Shown: piece by piece, positions 28,380 through 39,899 of the stretch
Layout of the letters: each line of letters starts with the position of its first letter
How positions within the stretch are numbered: the first letter of the stretch is position 1
NCBI GenBank assembly: GCA_964035545.1
Contig: OZ037767.1
Span: forward strand, 18,668,759 to 18,728,758
Origin: Bugula neritina
Lineage: Eukaryota; Bryozoa; Gymnolaemata; Cheilostomatida; Bugulidae
DNA length: 60,000 bases
Reading direction: 5' to 3'
Notes under the pieces: generated by a model
What the model saw: the letters and a program-made list of their open reading frames with translations, nothing else
Database searches by the model: none
What the model was told of the DNA's origin: nothing
Made by a program: the position numbers and the translations under genes

Positions 28380-28705
28380 GTTGTCCGTGTTGAGTAGAAT
28401 AATCTTTATTGTAAGGTATAAAAGGATCTGTGAGTGTGTCTCGATCTGGCAAGCTCTATAAATGGTAGACTGATCTACTCTGTGAGTTCGCCTCCTTATA
28501 TGCTGGGAATAAGTTCTTTCAAGAAACTTCTGCCGATCGCGTCCGCAAATTGGGGTTCCTGTGAAAATTTCGGAATCACCGACATGTTCGATCACATTCA
28601 ACTGAGTCCGATCAGATCCGACAATCGAATGCCTCAAACCCAGTTGGATATCTTGACATCCTCACTCTTTTGATTCTCGACTAAGATCGGCTTACACGAT
28701 TGTGC
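28380..28705 (-). mobile_element. Probable solo LTR or LTR-like fragment
   Basis: An island of balanced base composition in AT-rich DNA. On the minus strand it starts near TGTAAGCCGATCTTAG, has CATATAAGGAGG (TATA-like), then about 110 bp later AATAAAG (poly(A)-like), and ends near CTCAACACGGACAACC. This order of promoter and poly(A) signal is that of an LTR. The overlapping opposite-strand ORFs show no domain. Exact ends and target duplication are unclear. Confidence 0.45.
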
Positions 28706-28709
28706 AAAA

Positions 28710-29680
28710 ATTACTATATCAAATGAAAAATTGGGAAGACAAATCTAAATTACTACACGGTAAAATTTACTACATTATAACTTGAAGAATAACAATTACA
28801 TAATTTTAGCTGTTATAAAACCAAAAAATAAAACTATGACTACTTTTTATTTGCTTATTATTTGAGACATTTTTTTAAAATTCTAATTTTAATCAATCTT
28901 ATTTTATAACAGCTATTAAAAACGTTTATACATGCTCATACCCACAAAAGCTTAATTATTCTGTAAATATCAGCCTGGTGTTAGATATAAATAAATTTAT
29001 CTTATGAACAATGATTATTTCAGATTCAATTAAAATGTTTTTTATATAACTTGATTTCTAAAATATATTATAGATAAATAATTTATCTTTGATATCAAAA
29101 AGTAATTGCTTCTAAATTATAAAAAGCAACCTTAAAAATTAAAAAGGAATTAGAGCTTGCTATGGGGCTAATAAATGATTATATAGTATGTAAGCATGTC
29201 AACTAAATTAATGAGACATAATTTAAAGGATCTGGAAACTCATTGATTTTTGTAATGCAACTCTGCAGATAAACTAGTTTAGTTTAAAAATAATCAGTTT
29301 AGAGAAAAAATGTTGGTATTGTAGAAATAATAACATGTTTTTTTATTCTGAAACTTTTGTGTAATTTGCCTGCTGCGTAAAAATGTTTTCGTAGAATATA
29401 CTTACTTTCTGCAGTTGTTTTGTAAGGGTGGAAACTAATAACATACATCGTTTTATATTTGGCTTTTCTCTAATCTCTAATTTTATACAAATATTCGAGC
29501 ATCAACTTTTATGCCTACCTATAACTCTTTTGATGTAGAATTAAAGGGAAAATTCAACTGACTGCATTTAACTGAGAAAAGGATTTGTAAAATTATCCGT
29601 TAATTTTTTTAAGTTTAGATGAATGTAATTACTAGAATATTATATTATAACATATACACAGTGAATGAGACAGAATAATA
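28710..29680. other. Intergenic DNA between LTR-like fragment and LU6
   Basis: AT-rich; the right part resembles sequence left of LU5 and so probably belongs to the duplicated LU unit. No gene seen. Confidence 0.4.
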
Positions 29681-29790
29681 GTTGCGTTACAACAAATTTA
29701 TTTGTAATTTCCTTTCATATAAATATAAATATCATAGTCCGTATAATCATTCAAGTCATCGTCAACAATATTATCATCTTCTGGAATTTA

Positions 29791-30552
29791 TTAGATGGTA
29801 GTTGTGATCTCCTTCATCTTGTCATTACATGCATCTTCATCACAATGACATCTAAGGTGTTCAATTCCATCATTAACAAATGGATTCACTATTTTCTCAC
29901 AATCATCTCCCTCTAAGTTGGCTGGGGCAAAACTGCATCCTCTGTGATAGGTTGTTGTGTCTCCATTTACTTCTAAAAGTTGGTAAAAAAGGTAGAATGT
30001 GTATAAATAATAATTCTTCTCTAGTGAACTTAGGGTAATTTTAAAATCTTTGTTCAATTTAAACATCACTGACACATTATGTATATTTGTTTTAAAACAC
30101 TTTCAGCATGATTGCAAAAACATATTATTTTGTTTCAAGTAAATTTTGTGATATTTCTTATATCTTAAATGCAATGGTGAGAATTATGTTATAACAAATA
30201 AAAGTTTTAATTTTATTAAAATTTATTTAATGCTAATTGGTAAACTTTTATGAAAATTGTTGCTAGAGTTAATACCTTCAGTGATGTAGCAGGCAGTCAA
30301 GTAGCTAGCACAATCAGACAAATCATCTTCATTAGCTTCAGCTGCACAGTCAGTACATTGGTAGCACTTGATGGCATTTGTGCTTGCAAGAGTTGCTGTG
30401 AAAAGAAGTTAATTATTTAAATAATTTTCTGCAGCAAGACTTGACTAATTTTTTTACATATCGATGATAATAACGATGTAAATAAATGATAATTATATAA
30501 AAATAACAGCAAACTTACCAACAAAGAGTGCGAGTAGAAGTAGCTTGTTCAT
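29791..30552 (-). CDS. LU6: secreted LU-domain protein, tandem array copy
   Basis: The spliced model is complement(29791..29972, 30276..30395, 30519..30552), 111 residues, with exons of 182, 120 and 34 nt. Its protein has LSDC and EGDDC and appears identical to that of LU7. Intron 1 is almost the same as in LU7 (shared AATAATTTTCTGCAGCAAGA and nearby text), whereas LU4 and LU5 differ there, so LU6 and LU7 are the most recent pair. AATAAATTTG on the minus strand at about 29702 is the poly(A) signal. Confidence 0.88.
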
Positions 30553-30610
30553 CTTGTCTGGTTTTTGTAGAATGTCTTCTCAGTGAATGATAATATTCTG
30601 TCTCTCACCA

Positions 30611-30619
30611 ACTTATATA
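30611..30619 (-). promoter_or_regulatory. TATA box of LU6
   Basis: TATATAAGT in the conserved block, 59 bp before the start codon. Confidence 0.75.
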
Positions 30620-30659
30620 CTGATTCACTCTGCACACAGTCTCTTTAGAAGTCATGTGG

Positions 30660-33600
30660 TTATGTAACCAACTTTCTATAAACACATGTACATGATATAT
30701 AATTGTATATACCAGCAGCATAAGCTCTCTGTATTATACTCTACATGGGTCACCAGCATATCTTTGATGATCTTTGAAATAAAATTTCTTAAGATAATTT
30801 GTTTTGTATCTTAATTTGCCAGTTTTGAATCTGATGATGTATTTGTTATTATATAATTTACAGAAATAATCCTCATTTGAAGTGGTTTTCTATAATAGGC
30901 ATATAATTCATGAGTCTACAAAACTTGGTGGATACAAAAACATCTTTAAAAACAGTTTTGTTGCATTATGGCATTGTTACTAAACAAGTTTTTAGAGAAA
31001 TCTCTTTGAAAAGCATACCTAGTTGAATATGCAGATAATAATTTATGTACGGACTGTTTGCACTCTTCTGGTATACCACTCAACTGTATATATATATATA
31101 GTTACCATATTCCGCGCACATAAAAACATATTTAATATTATAATATCCCATAAATTCTCCTTATTCAACTAGTAGTGGGTAGCACAAAATCTAGTTGTTC
31201 TAAATGTGTGTACATGCTGAGTCAAAGGGCCGGTTTTTCCTAACGTTCGAAGCATATGAAAGCTTTGTTTGCAACCAGTGATACTGTGAAACTTCAAAAC
31301 ATCTCCTGTAGCCTAAGTTTTGAATCACGTTATATATTCTTATCAACTCCTTTAAAGAAAACTCTATAAATATTATTTATTATAGATACTAATATATAAG
31401 TTACTTTTTGTATATTTAGCCAAGTTTTAATACAAGCAGAATTAGACATGTGACATAAATATGTATTCCAGCATATCTATGATCTCAATACCAGTATGTC
31501 GCTTTATTGTAACATGTGGTTATGAGATTAACATGAATTATTTTGATCCTTTCTTTTGATATCTATCACTCCAAAGTTGATATTAATAATTTAATAGCAT
31601 CATATTGTATTATTATATTATAATATTATATTGAATTATTATATAATATATTGCTGCTACCTGCACAGGACATCTATGGTGAAAGGTGGCCGTCAAACTA
31701 TCTAATTATATGTTAGCTATAGCAATAAGGTTGATTCAAACTTAACCAAGTTACAAAAAGTTAAGTTTTCATGTATGGCCTTTGGTCACAGCAATTATTA
31801 CCTTAAAAACAGACAATTGTTATTTCAATGACTGTGCTCCATGAAAAGCCTAATTAGCACTGAATCTGAAGAAATGCCATTTGTGAGCTGATGCTAAAAC
31901 TCACATAACTGATTGATTGACTGATTTATTACACATCACAGACATGAAAACACGCTGTGAAATTCAGTTAAAAACTGGCTATAATAAGCAGGCAGAAAAA
32001 ATTGGAAAATAAATCAGAACTCGATTATTTGAAATAAAATATCACTCAAAGTATTTACAGAGTTTTGTAAGAATTGCTATCTCTGCCCCTCTGTATTTGA
32101 TGTTTCTATATCTTCCAGAAGGACACGACTCAACAACTTAAAAAATCATTGTCCAGTAAGAGTTTTAATAATTTATGAAGTTGTTTAGTTCAGAGACTCT
32201 GACAAAAGACTTTGGGAGTGCTCAGAATGACAACAGATAAGCAGTTATGTTTATTCATATCTACACCATGCAGCTGTAATTTATTCTACTTGCGTATTGC
32301 AGTATGTATTATATTGCATATTATTACAATCAGTAGACATGCAGTCAAGAGCTAATAAACTGTTGCATGGAGTTTTAATTTGATACAGATAAAAGTTTTC
32401 TTGCAATACAGTTGACTGGTTTCATAGTTAAATCGACCAAATTATTTTCGATATTCATAAAACAACCAAACAGCAGTTACATAGTCAGAGTCACAAAAAG
32501 TTTGACTCTCACATATTGATTTCATAAAGATATAATAATATACATGCGAGTAGTCGGTCAAAGTTAAGGAGTATCAGGAATAGTCCGGAAAGAAATCCAG
32601 TATAATATTATATTGCTACTTTTCAGCCTTATACTTTTACTACTTCCGTCAAAAGTGATGATGACATAAAATACAGTAGTGGTGTTGTAATATAGATGAA
32701 CCCTTAGCCTTGATTTTAATCAGGTTATATTATTCTGATGGAAGTTGAAGCAAATTAACATCTCACCCTTAGCTGCCGTACTATAGCTATTATTATCTGG
32801 TAAACTTATGCCAAGACAATTATTTATATGTAGACCTTATAGTTATGGAAGAAATAGATGCTCAACTGCTTTCTATGACATGGGAATTTTGATACTCAAG
32901 TATGGCAGGATTTACCGTTCAAGATTAAAATTAACATACAATATATAACTAATAAAAACTTATATAGAAGATTGTTATGTCCGATAATAAAATTCAGCAT
33001 ATATATACAAGACACCTTTGCCAAAAACAAAAAAAATTTCAGCACAGAGAAAAATGATTTTGGCATGATAAGAAGGTTTATATAAAAACTAGTTTTAGCT
33101 GCTAATTAAACTATTTAAGCTCTTGCAAAAACACCAAGCATTAAACTCATATGTGCTTGTTTATACTAAAATAAAAAACCCTAATGAAAATAAATGTTTT
33201 AAAACTGGATGAGGACTCTTTCAGATGGTTCACAGGAGCAACCATTACTAAATGCTCCTCTGAACATCACGTACTGTAGCGTTTGAAATTGAACCGCTAA
33301 TCTGGTCAGATATACAAAGCATTTCATATCACCTTGTTTGCTAATGGCAGTATAATTTTTTTAAAATCAAAAATTTGAATAATGAAATAACAGAGATCAA
33401 ACTACTAATGGCTTGGACTAACCAAGGTGACAGGACCACGAAATTATATTTCATCATAGAACCGCTCCAAACAACTCCAAATTATACAAAAAATGTATTT
33501 GTTCATTTAAACATGCTAAACTTTGCGTGAAGACTAATAATTTGGATCTAAAGTGTTAATTCGTGATGCCTTACAAAGCTCTCACGTCCTTTTTACCACC

Positions 33601-34000
33601 AACTTCTTCATTTTGTTAACAAGTAATGTCAATTACAATTTGGCTATTAATTAAAACTAATTGGCACTAGTGCTTAAAGGAGAGTCACAAAATTTGAATG
33701 GTTTAAAGGAATAACCTGCTTGAGTTACTTGATTTACTGACATATTAGTTTATTGTGGGCTGAGAATATATATACTTATGTTTAGTACATAAATTGAGTA
33801 TGCTACAGTTATACATGCTCATGGTATCTATTATATATAGAATGTATATAACCAATGCAATGATCTAGTTATCTAGTGATTTTAATGATATATTTAAATA
33901 GGTGCATGTAGATTGTAATAATTGTTTGGGTCTAATTAATTTGTAGATTACATAATGTAAAAAAGACCATATAAGAGTTGCAATACAAAAATTTTATTTG
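30660..34000. other. Long intergenic DNA between LU6 and LU7
   Basis: Starts with the shared LU upstream flank and then runs into AT-rich DNA. Near 33215-33250 a GGTTCACAGGAGCAACCATT stretch may be a relic of the reversed SINE-A body, but no head is present. No supported exon was found. Confidence 0.4.
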
Positions 34001-34086
34001 TAATTTCCTTTCAGATAAACATAAATATCATAGTCCATATAATCATTCAACTCATCGTCAACAATATTATCATCTTCTGGAATTTT

Positions 34087-35245
34087 TTAGATGGTAGTTG
34101 TGATCTCCTTCATCTTATCATTACAAGCATCTTCATCACAATGACATCTAAGGTGTTCAATTCCATCATTAACAAATGGATTCACTATTTTCTCACAATC
34201 ATCTCCCTCTAAGTTGGCTGGGGCAAAACTGCATCCTCTGTGGTAGGTTGTGGTGTCTCCATTTACTTCTAAAAGTTAAATATTAAATATAGCTTATCCA
34301 ACACTATGCAATATAAATTATGAAACATTAAAAGAAATTATTATGAAAAAAAGTTTTTTGACGTCAACATTGAAATCTGTTGAGTAGTTATATTGTCGCT
34401 GTTCATGTGTAATCCTCAACATAGAAGTTACCAAGTCATGGAATTGTAAGCAAATAGTAACTCGAACTGAATTGGCAAGAAAACAAAAGAAAAAGTAAGT
34501 AAATTTATAATATAAGATAGTGCAAGTTATAGTATACAATTAAGTGCATTTCAGATTGAAATTTTAGAGTGGTAAAATGTTCAAATCACTTGAAATGTAA
34601 AAAATATATCATAGCAGCGTGTGCGTGTGCGTGTGCGTCTGTGGTGTGCGTGCATGGGTGTGCGTGTGTGGTGTGCGTGCATGGGTGTGTGAGTAAATTA
34701 AATAAATAAAAAAATTACTGAAAGTAGTTGAGTTGGTTTTCAAAACTTTCAAACTTGAAACGTTTCTAATTAGTTCATAGTTCTCAATGTTTTAAATAAA
34801 TGATAATAAAATATTTATTAATCTAAATGTAATTGAAAACAGTTGTTAGCATAAGTGTAGTGCAAACAAGTTTATTGTAATAAGTGCATTTGTTTAGTTG
34901 TTTGAAAAGAGCATGCCTAAATTATGAAAATTGATAAAGTAAAGTATATAGAAAAAACAAACTAATACCTTCAGTGATGTAGCAGGCAGTCAAGTAGCTA
35001 GCACAATCAGACAGATCATCTTCATTAGCTTCAGCTGCACAGTCAGTACATTGGTAACACTTGATGGCGTTTGTGCTTGCAAGAGTTGCTATGAAAGGCA
35101 GTAGATTGCTTAAATAATTTTCTGCAGCAAGATTTGACTAATTTTTTTACATATTGATGATAATAACTATGTAAATAAATGATAGTTATACAAAAATAAC
35201 AGCAAACTTACCAACAAAGAGAGCGAGTAGAAGTAGCTTGTTCAT
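34087..35245 (-). CDS. LU7: secreted LU-domain protein, tandem array copy
   Basis: The spliced model is complement(34087..34268, 34969..35088, 35212..35245), again 111 residues from exons of 182, 120 and 34 nt. The protein is the LU6 type: signal peptide MNKLLLLALFVATLASTNA, KCYQCTDC start and CHCDEDACND end. Intron 2 is 700 bp, about 400 bp longer than in its relatives, and contains a GTGTGCGT/GCATGGGT minisatellite at 34617-34692. The AATAAAATTTTTG stretch on the minus strand near 33993 is the likely poly(A) signal. It is the right-hand end of the minus-strand array. Confidence 0.88.
34617..34692. repeat. GT-rich minisatellite in LU7 intron 2
   Basis: Units of GTGTGCGTGTGCGT are followed by two copies of GTGGTGTGCGTGCATGGGTG. 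It is absent from the matching introns of LU4-LU6. Confidence 0.85.
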
Positions 35246-35304
35246 CTTGTCTGGTATTCTGTAGAATGTCTTCTCAGTGAATGATGATATTCTGCTTCTC
35301 ACCA

Positions 35305-35313
35305 ACTTATATA
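35305..35313 (-). promoter_or_regulatory. TATA box of LU7
   Basis: TATATAAGT, 60 bp before the start codon; the surrounding 120 bp match LU4-LU6. Confidence 0.75.
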
Positions 35314-35945
35314 CTGATTCACTCTGCACACAGTCTCTTTAGAAGTCATGTTGTTATGTAACCAGCTTTCTTTAAACACGTGGACTTAATATAATATATG
35401 TAATTATATATGTACCAGCAGCTGGAATAAAGTCTGTATATTCTATGATGAGCTACCAGCAAGACTTTACTGATCAAAGCTACCATCTCTAAAAACATAT
35501 CAGGTATAAACCTCATTGGTTCTAATATGATAAATTTCAAAGATTCAAAAGTTTACCCTTCCTAAAAGACTCAAATGAGATTGCAGAAAAAAACCGAAAA
35601 ATTACTCCTTTAGCTATAGTATAAATATTGTTTTATGTACATCCTGATTTCATTCTTTTTCTATACTGTTCAACTAATTCGGTGTAAAAACACATTTAAT
35701 ATAATCCTATATAAAGTAGTTGAGTATCTGTGCAAAAACTTTTACAAACACATAACCAATTGGCACTCAGAGAAAAAAATATAAAAATTCCCTAAAAATA
35801 GTTTTTTAACATTGATTTTTGTTTTGTTGAAAAAGTGTTGAGCTGTAAAAAAATTATCAAGTTACTTTTCAACAGAAAATTATATAGTAAAACTATTATT
35901 GAAATATATAATATATACCTGTATATATAAATCATAGTATGTATT

Positions 35946-36028
35946 ATCCACACGCACGTGCACACACACATACACACACACAGACACACACACACACACA
36001 CGCACGTGCACACACACATACACACACA

Positions 36029-36070
<42 letters not shown>

Positions 36071-36103
36071 CACACACACACACTTGCACACACACACACA
36101 CGC

Positions 36104-36180
<77 letters not shown>
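35946..36180. repeat. Compound CA microsatellite
   Basis: A CA tract with two copies of CACGCACGTGCACACACA at the left and CTTGCACACA units in the middle, and pure CA from about 36110 to 36179. All ORFs over it are artefacts. Confidence 0.95.
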
Positions 36181-36182
<2 letters not shown>

Positions 36183-37915
36183 TATATCAATTATAATGTA
36201 TACTTGTTTTAAATAAACACTACATGAACTTCATAGATACAACTAGCTTATAGGAAAGATGAAATTGAAATTTTAAATGTAAAATGAAAGAAAGACTTTG
36301 CAGAAAATGAATTGCTTGAAAAATGCTGTCCAGAATTCTTTCAGAAACAGAAAGTTGGTCAGTGTTACAGCTGCCAGCATATTCTGTTAGCTTGACAGCC
36401 CTGTTACAGTGTCTGAAACTATAAGTCACTTGACCCAAGATCCTGTTTTAGATTTCTTTGAACAATAATCTCCTAATTGATTATCAATGTACCCTGATGG
36501 TATAAGATGCTTTCATCTGATGACATTATAATAATAATTATAATTAGGTCAATCTATAGTAACATAAATGTATGTTACTGCATCTACAAACTGAATAGGT
36601 ACCAGTATCTCACACTATCACCACGTTTTGTAATAATATTTTCTTTAAATCCTATATACAATATTAACTATAAAAATATCTTTATACACTATGTTAGCTG
36701 ATAACCTTGCTTTCAAGTACAGCTAAGATTTTCTTTAGGAGTAGTTTTTTATCTAACAATGTGAAGGTATATTTATTTAAATAAAACTCAAAAACTCCCA
36801 TCAAATAATATGTAGTACGTAGTTTTACTTTATTAAGTATACGCATCAGCAAATTAAGACCAACAAAAGAAATTATTTAAAGCGTAATAAAAGTTTAAAA
36901 GGTTGTAATATTTTTTATGATTATTATTATAAAGTGATGTATGTATTTTCAGACAAAAGGCTTAGAGAAAAACTTGCTACAGAAACGTGCATTTAACTGC
37001 AATATTGGTAATTATAATATTTATGGTTTCGGAGCAATTTGAAAGAACCACATTTCAATTTACTAAAAATAGGAAAAAGTATAGAAAGTCAAGCAAAGTT
37101 GGAAAAACAACTTCAAGTGTTTAGTTGTATTTGCTGATGTTACATTAGTTTAAGGTGGAAAATGCAAATATTTTAGCAGTTAAATTGTGAAAAAAGCCAA
37201 AATCAAGGATATGAAGTGTGTATACTAAATTAAGTAAAATGATCCTATATAAAAACAGCTTTCATGTTACGCCATCATATATAATTACTTTATTTAATAG
37301 CTCTACTTGCGTTTATTGAGTGGAAATTTTGTGTCATCGTGTTACAATCTTCTCTTGCAACATATGTTAAGTAATTAGGACTAAAACACATCAGATTAGT
37401 TTTGAATAGCTACATACAATAGCAATCTGCTGCAAATATATATCATATAAATTTGATTGAAACCTTTATATTTTTCCTCTTGATTAAGTAGTTTAGCAAA
37501 GATTCAGGAAATATTTTGCCTTACATTACAATGAAACTATTCTTTCACTGGGCATAATATGGTGAGATTTAGGTTGTTGCAAGAGGATGTAACAAAGTTG
37601 CAGAGTAACTATTAAATTCTATACAAACTATAATATTACCATTTAGCACCTTACAATAAATGACAATATGATATGTGGAAATTTATTTTCTAAGTAAAAC
37701 ATGACCCGATAAAGTGCTATTTGATGCCTTATGAAAACCTAATGAACTAGTCAACAACACAAAATTAAAACATTGAGTACGGAAAGTAATAATTACTGTG
37801 AAGCTTCTATTTGAATGTCTCAAGCTAGTCGTCAAAGTAATAATTAAACACCAAAATATGAAAGGAGTTATCCTTCTCTTTGATTATTAGTCTAAACTCA
37901 GCCAACCATGATTTG
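36181..37915. other. Intergenic DNA, no gene seen
   Basis: AT-rich sequence. No exon with splice support or recognised repeat. Confidence 0.4.
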
Positions 37916-37919
37916 TCAC

Positions 37920-37995
37920 AAGACAAAAATTTGAACCCATTACCTCCGGATTGGAAGCAGACACTTACTAACTACTGCACCACAGAGGGTATTGG
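37920..37995 (-). mobile_element. SINE-B copy 4, diverged
   Basis: On the minus strand it reads CCCTCTGTGGTGCAGTAGTT, an arm with CTTCCAATCCGGAGG and B-box-like GGGTTCAAATT. Leader and end are not clear. Confidence 0.6.
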
Positions 37996-38298
37996 AAATC
38001 TTACTACTACACGAGAATGCAACTCTCAAATATAAGAAAAATAACATTAAACTTGTATGTAGGGTCTAAGAAAGCGTGAGCTAAAAAACCTTTCGTGTAC
38101 TCAAAATAGCAAATAATTGATAAAAAATAATAGAGAGAAATAACTATATTGCTGGCATTTCCACTATAACATTAAATGAAAAAAGATATATAAAGGCTTT
38201 ATTTATAGGCCTATAAAAGAATTAAAGCAAGAAATGACAAGATGAAGACTTAATTGGGCAAAAAACACAATTATTTTATTGCATGAGCGGTGAACATA

Positions 38299-38321
38299 TA
38301 TGTGTGTGTGTGCGTGTGCGT

Positions 38322-38364
<43 letters not shown>

Positions 38365-38407
38365 AGCAGTGACCATGCACACACACACATATATTATATA
38401 TATATTA

Positions 38408-38491
<84 letters not shown>
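38299..38491. repeat. Compound TG / CA / AT / poly-T microsatellite
   Basis: GTGCGTGTGC and GT units (38300-38360) are followed by CACACACA (38377-38388), ATTATAT units, a long AT tract (to about 38474) and a T run to 38491. The T run and AT tract lie about 500 bp beyond the candidate 3' UTR exon of the membrane protein gene. Confidence 0.9.
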
Positions 38492-39587
38492 ATTTGCACC
38501 AAAAAAATCATATATTTCAAAATCAAATGACTTATTGCTAAACAAACACCATGACTGTAATGCATCAGTAGCTTTATTTATAATTGAACTTTCTAGCCGT
38601 TTCAGAACTTGGAAGATCAATGTAGTATTTTCAAGTAGCTAGATTTGAGAAGCAAAAATTTAAATAACATAATTTTAACAATTTGAAACGGCAAATATAT
38701 AATTATGGAGACACACACCTTACTATTTATTAAGTATATCACAATTTGTAGTATATAAAATTGTAAGCAGCATTTAAACCTATACCATATGACATAATGT
38801 GTAAAAAATAGGTGAATTATTACTTTGGTCAGCAGAACTAAGCAAATTATTTAAGCAGAAACATATAGCAAAAGATGGTGATAAAGACGAGTTCAACAGG
38901 GTATTCTGTATAAAAGAGCAATCGGCCAATCAGCAGTTGAGACAAAATTGCAACCCTCTAGTCCTTTTCGTCACCAGAGCTAGTGAAGCATCCGGATTAG
39001 TACTACATGTAATTGCTGCAACAATAAAAGTCATCATTAACTTAGTAAAAGTGATTAGTTGAATACTAATTATAGATCATTTGTTTTTTTCTAAAAACTT
39101 CTATTCTTAAGTCAGAGAGATAATTCCAATAGTTTTCAGCATCCAAACACAGTCAGCATCATAATAATATCATCATGACAGTACTTTTTCTATAGATCAA
39201 TTAGAGGGAAAGCTGGCTGTCAAACATAGGCAAAACTTCAACAGGCTTTTTACGCAGTGTCTTAGCTGACCATAAATGCTTGTAAATATGAAAAAACATT
39301 TTTTCAACATAGCTAAGAGAGCCTAGGCTAGATGAATAAGTTTGGAAAAATAGTAATCAAAAGCAATGTTGCAATATATTAGTTTCTTAGCAGTATTTTT
39401 CCCTGGCTCTTTTGATTGTTTACTATAATCAACATCTTTTTTATATTATCATGTAAAATTGTAATGATTTATAAAGCAAATATGTAGCAGTGTTGTATTT
39501 TTCCACATTTTCACAAACTTATTGTCCCATAAAGATTTAATGTTGCTATTTGTGGTTTTATAAGTATTATATCACTATCAAACAGTA

Positions 39588-39695
39588 GTGTTGAGATTAC
39601 TTAGTAGCCCCTTTAGTGTAATGGTTAGCACAATCGTTTGCAAACTGGAAGGCCCGGGTTATAATCCAGTGTGGGCAAAAGTTTTTTTACAAGCC
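39588..39695 (+). mobile_element. SINE-B copy 5
   Basis: Leader GTGTTGAGATTACTTAGTAG, A-box TAGTGTAATGGTTAGCAC, arm CGTTTGCAAACTGG, B-box-like CCGGGTTATAATCCAG. It is the most tRNA-like copy, but the acceptor and anticodon stems do not pair well. It lies in a 3' UTR intron, antisense to the host gene. Confidence 0.75.
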
Positions 39696-39899
39696 ATAAA
39701 ACATAGCTGCTAATATTACAACTATATGCACTGAGCCATTATGTTTCTAATCAATTGGTAAAATTTTGATTTTTCCCTAAACCTAAGCATTTAGGTAAAA
39801 TTTGGTGCCCAAACTGCATGATGACTATAGCTAGTTCGCCATGTGAGAGAATGATATAAGTGTAGCTAATAGAGCCAACTTACAATCAAAGACAGCAAT

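Noticed and set aside
28359-28673. Two opposite-strand ORFs of about 80-90 codons
   Set aside because: They overlap the LTR-like island and have no domain or splice context.
39605-39680. A free-standing tRNA gene
   Set aside because: A- and B-box-like motifs are present, but acceptor and anticodon stems do not pair and the sequence belongs to the SINE-B family.
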